A stretch of 64,000 bases of DNA from Limnoglobus roseus (GTDB lineage Bacteria; Planctomycetota; Planctomycetia; Gemmatales; Gemmataceae): contig NZ_CP042425.1 of assembly GCF_008254045.1 (NCBI RefSeq), positions 6,758,001-6,822,000 of the forward strand, read 5' to 3'. Below the pieces are notes generated by a model. It had not been told where the DNA came from and did not search any database. It saw only the letters and a program-made list of their open reading frames with translations. The position numbers were made by a program, and so were the translations under genes. The stretch's first letter is position 1. Every line of letters starts with the position of its first letter. Of the stretch, positions 62,742-64,000 are shown piece by piece.

Positions 62742-64000
62742 ATGGCCGTGAATCCCTACGACCCCTGCCCTTGTGGGAGCGGGAAAAAGTTCAAGTGGTG
62801 CTGCATCAGCTACTGGGATCAGCTTCAGCTCGCCATGCAGCAACAGCAGCAAGGGCAACATGATGCAGCCCTTCGCACGATGGAAGAACTGACCCACACG
62901 CAGGGTAGCCACCCGCAAGTGTGGTGTCACTACGCCAACGTCCTGTTCATGGAAGGAAAGACGGAAGAAGCCGAACAGGCGGTGCAGAAAGCACTTTCGA
63001 TACAACCCGATTTCCCGATGGCATATTTTACGCGGGCCATGTTCCGCAATGCCGAAGGGGAGGTCATCGGCTCGCTCTTGCTCTTCCGCAAGGCTCTGGA
63101 AGCCTACCCGCCAGAAGCGACCGGGCCGATCGCGGACACCTGCGAAATGATCGCCCGGATCGAGTTGATGCTCAACCGGCCGGTCGCCTGTCGGGCGGTC
63201 TTCGAACGCGCGGTGAACGCCCTGCCCCACGACCCGGAAATCCGGCAGCAGTTCGACGCGATGTTCGGCCCCGAATCGCGGCTGCCGGCAGCGGCTCGTA
63301 AGGGCTACACGTTCCGCCCGACGATGCGATCGCTGCCGACCGGGACGAACGCGACAAAGTTCAGCGACGCGAAGGCGGCTTACGACAGCCTGACGAAGCA
63401 GATCCCCGAAGACCCGGCCGCGTGGTTCAACCTCGGCCTCGTCCGGGCGTGGCTCGGCGAGCAACCGCAAGCCGTGGAGGCGCTGAACAAGTCGCTGGAA
63501 CTCGAAGTCGACGACTACCGGGCCGAAGAAACGGCCGCCCTCGCCGAAGTGCTGAAGTGTGCCCAGGGGATGGAGGCCGACGCCGACTACGTCGAACATC
63601 GGGCATTCCTGCAAATTCGCGACCCGCAGGCCGTCTCCGGATTGTTGCAGGCGTACGTTGAAGGCGGCCGGATGATCGCGCCGCAGATGTCCGAGGACGG
63701 CACGCACTTCAGCGCGCTGGTCGTGGAAGCCCTGCCGAGCATCCTGGAAACGGGGACGAAGCTCGCGAAGGTCGTCGCGAACATCAACATCACGGCCGGC
63801 GTGATTCGGCTCTGGTACCCGGTCGAAGAGACGCTGCGAAAGGTCGTCACCGAAGTCCGCGAACGCCTCAACTTGGCCGTCAGCGAGCCGACGTTCAACC
63901 TCGGGCCGATTCAGTTCGGTGACATCGCTCTGGACGCCCTCGCCTACCCCGTTCGCACCGCCGACGTGACGGAAGCCGAGAATAAGCTCCGCGACTACGC
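62742..64000 (+). CDS. SEC-C motif and TPR protein (3' end outside window)
   Basis: The frame is open from ATG 62742 to the window edge (419 codons). Residues 4-22 are a SEC-C zinc motif (NPYDPCPCGSGKKFKWCC). TPR-like helices follow (HPQVWCHYANVLFMEGKTEE, AEQAVQKALSIQPDFPMAYF, AAWFNLGLVRAWLGEQPQAV). The last visible part (GVIRLWYPVEETLRKVVTEV) is a folded domain of unknown type. The SEC-C motif is known from SecA, where it binds zinc and contacts SecB and ribosomes. The role of such hybrid proteins in planctomycetes is unknown. Confidence 0.85.
   Translation, partial: MAVNPYDPCPCGSGKKFKWCCISYWDQLQLAMQQQQQGQHDAALRTMEELTHTQGSHPQVWCHYANVLFMEGKTEEAEQAVQKALSIQPDFPMAYFTRAMFRNAEGEVIGSLLLFRKALEAYPPEATGPIADTCEMIARIELMLNRPVACRAVFERAVNALPHDPEIRQQFDAMFGPESRLPAAARKGYTFRPTMRSLPTGTNATKFSDAKAAYDSLTKQIPEDPAAWFNLGLVRAWLGEQPQAVEALNKSLELEVDDYRAEETAALAEVLKCAQGMEADADYVEHRAFLQIRDPQAVSGLLQAYVEGGRMIAPQMSEDGTHFSALVVEALPSILETGTKLAKVVANINITAGVIRLWYPVEETLRKVVTEVRERLNLAVSEPTFNLGPIQFGDIALDALAYPVRTADVTEAENKLRDY

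Overview
The window looks like chromosome of a GC-rich planctomycete of the Gemmata type (family Gemmataceae). The signs are ECF sigma factors fused to membrane or WD40 domains, a BlaI/M56 pair with long carboxypeptidase-regulatory repeats, Hanks kinases with a C-terminal membrane anchor, FG-GAP and ELWxxDGT repeat proteins, DUF1580-like small HTH proteins, choice-of-anchor and PEP-CTERM-like sorting signals, and ISAzo13, ISAs1, IS5, IS630 and IS1595 type transposases. This placement is inferred from gene content; no rRNA is present to confirm it.

Layout. 1-6.55 kb: a sigma-WD40 gene runs leftward off the window, divergent from a blaI-like repressor that overlaps an M56 (BlaR1-like) membrane protease gene. 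Two operator-like palindromes lie in front of the repressor. 6.6-16.5 kb: a decayed integrative or phage-like island with an excisionase-like HTH gene, two phage-like structural genes, DUF1580-like genes, a tyrosine-recombinase ruin, and three insertion sequences whose joints can be read at base level. One of them (IS630) has cut off a DUF4062 gene. 16.5-24.3 kb: ordinary accessory genes (dienelactone hydrolase, GlxA-like regulator divergent from an HD hydrolase, a HAD lipoprotein, a BCS1-like AAA ATPase) mixed with broken ones (surE with one extra base, SMR and DoxX remnants).

24.6-31.3 kb: two inverted FG-GAP repeat fragments, an ISAzo13 ruin beside tRNA-Asp(GTC), a second ECF sigma gene with a membrane-anchored tail, and small unknown genes. 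31.3-39.7 kb: exported proteins (Ig-like, C45 peptidase, choice-of-anchor C/DUF642-like, SGNH hydrolase), a LuxR protein with two tandem HTH domains, and a hybrid histidine kinase, several interrupted by single-base frameshifts. 39.9-45 kb: an IS5 element with an A-run frameshift site, another recombinase tail, an ISAs1 ruin and a multiply frameshifted exported protein. 45.4-51.8 kb: small secreted and membrane proteins, a VKOR-like protein, a PLOD-like glycosyltransferase, an ArsR regulator with a perfect 46-bp palindromic terminator, and orphan genes.

51.8-64 kb is intact, core-like sequence: nucleotide-sugar dehydrogenase, Ser/Thr kinase, PQQ-like beta-propeller membrane protein, RseP-type protease overlapping dxr, a likely pseudokinase, and a SEC-C/TPR protein running off the right end. 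The contrast between this tidy end and the heavily frameshifted 6.6-45 kb suggests a zone of insertion and decay, though assembly indel errors could account for part of it. No CRISPR array or rRNA gene is visible.
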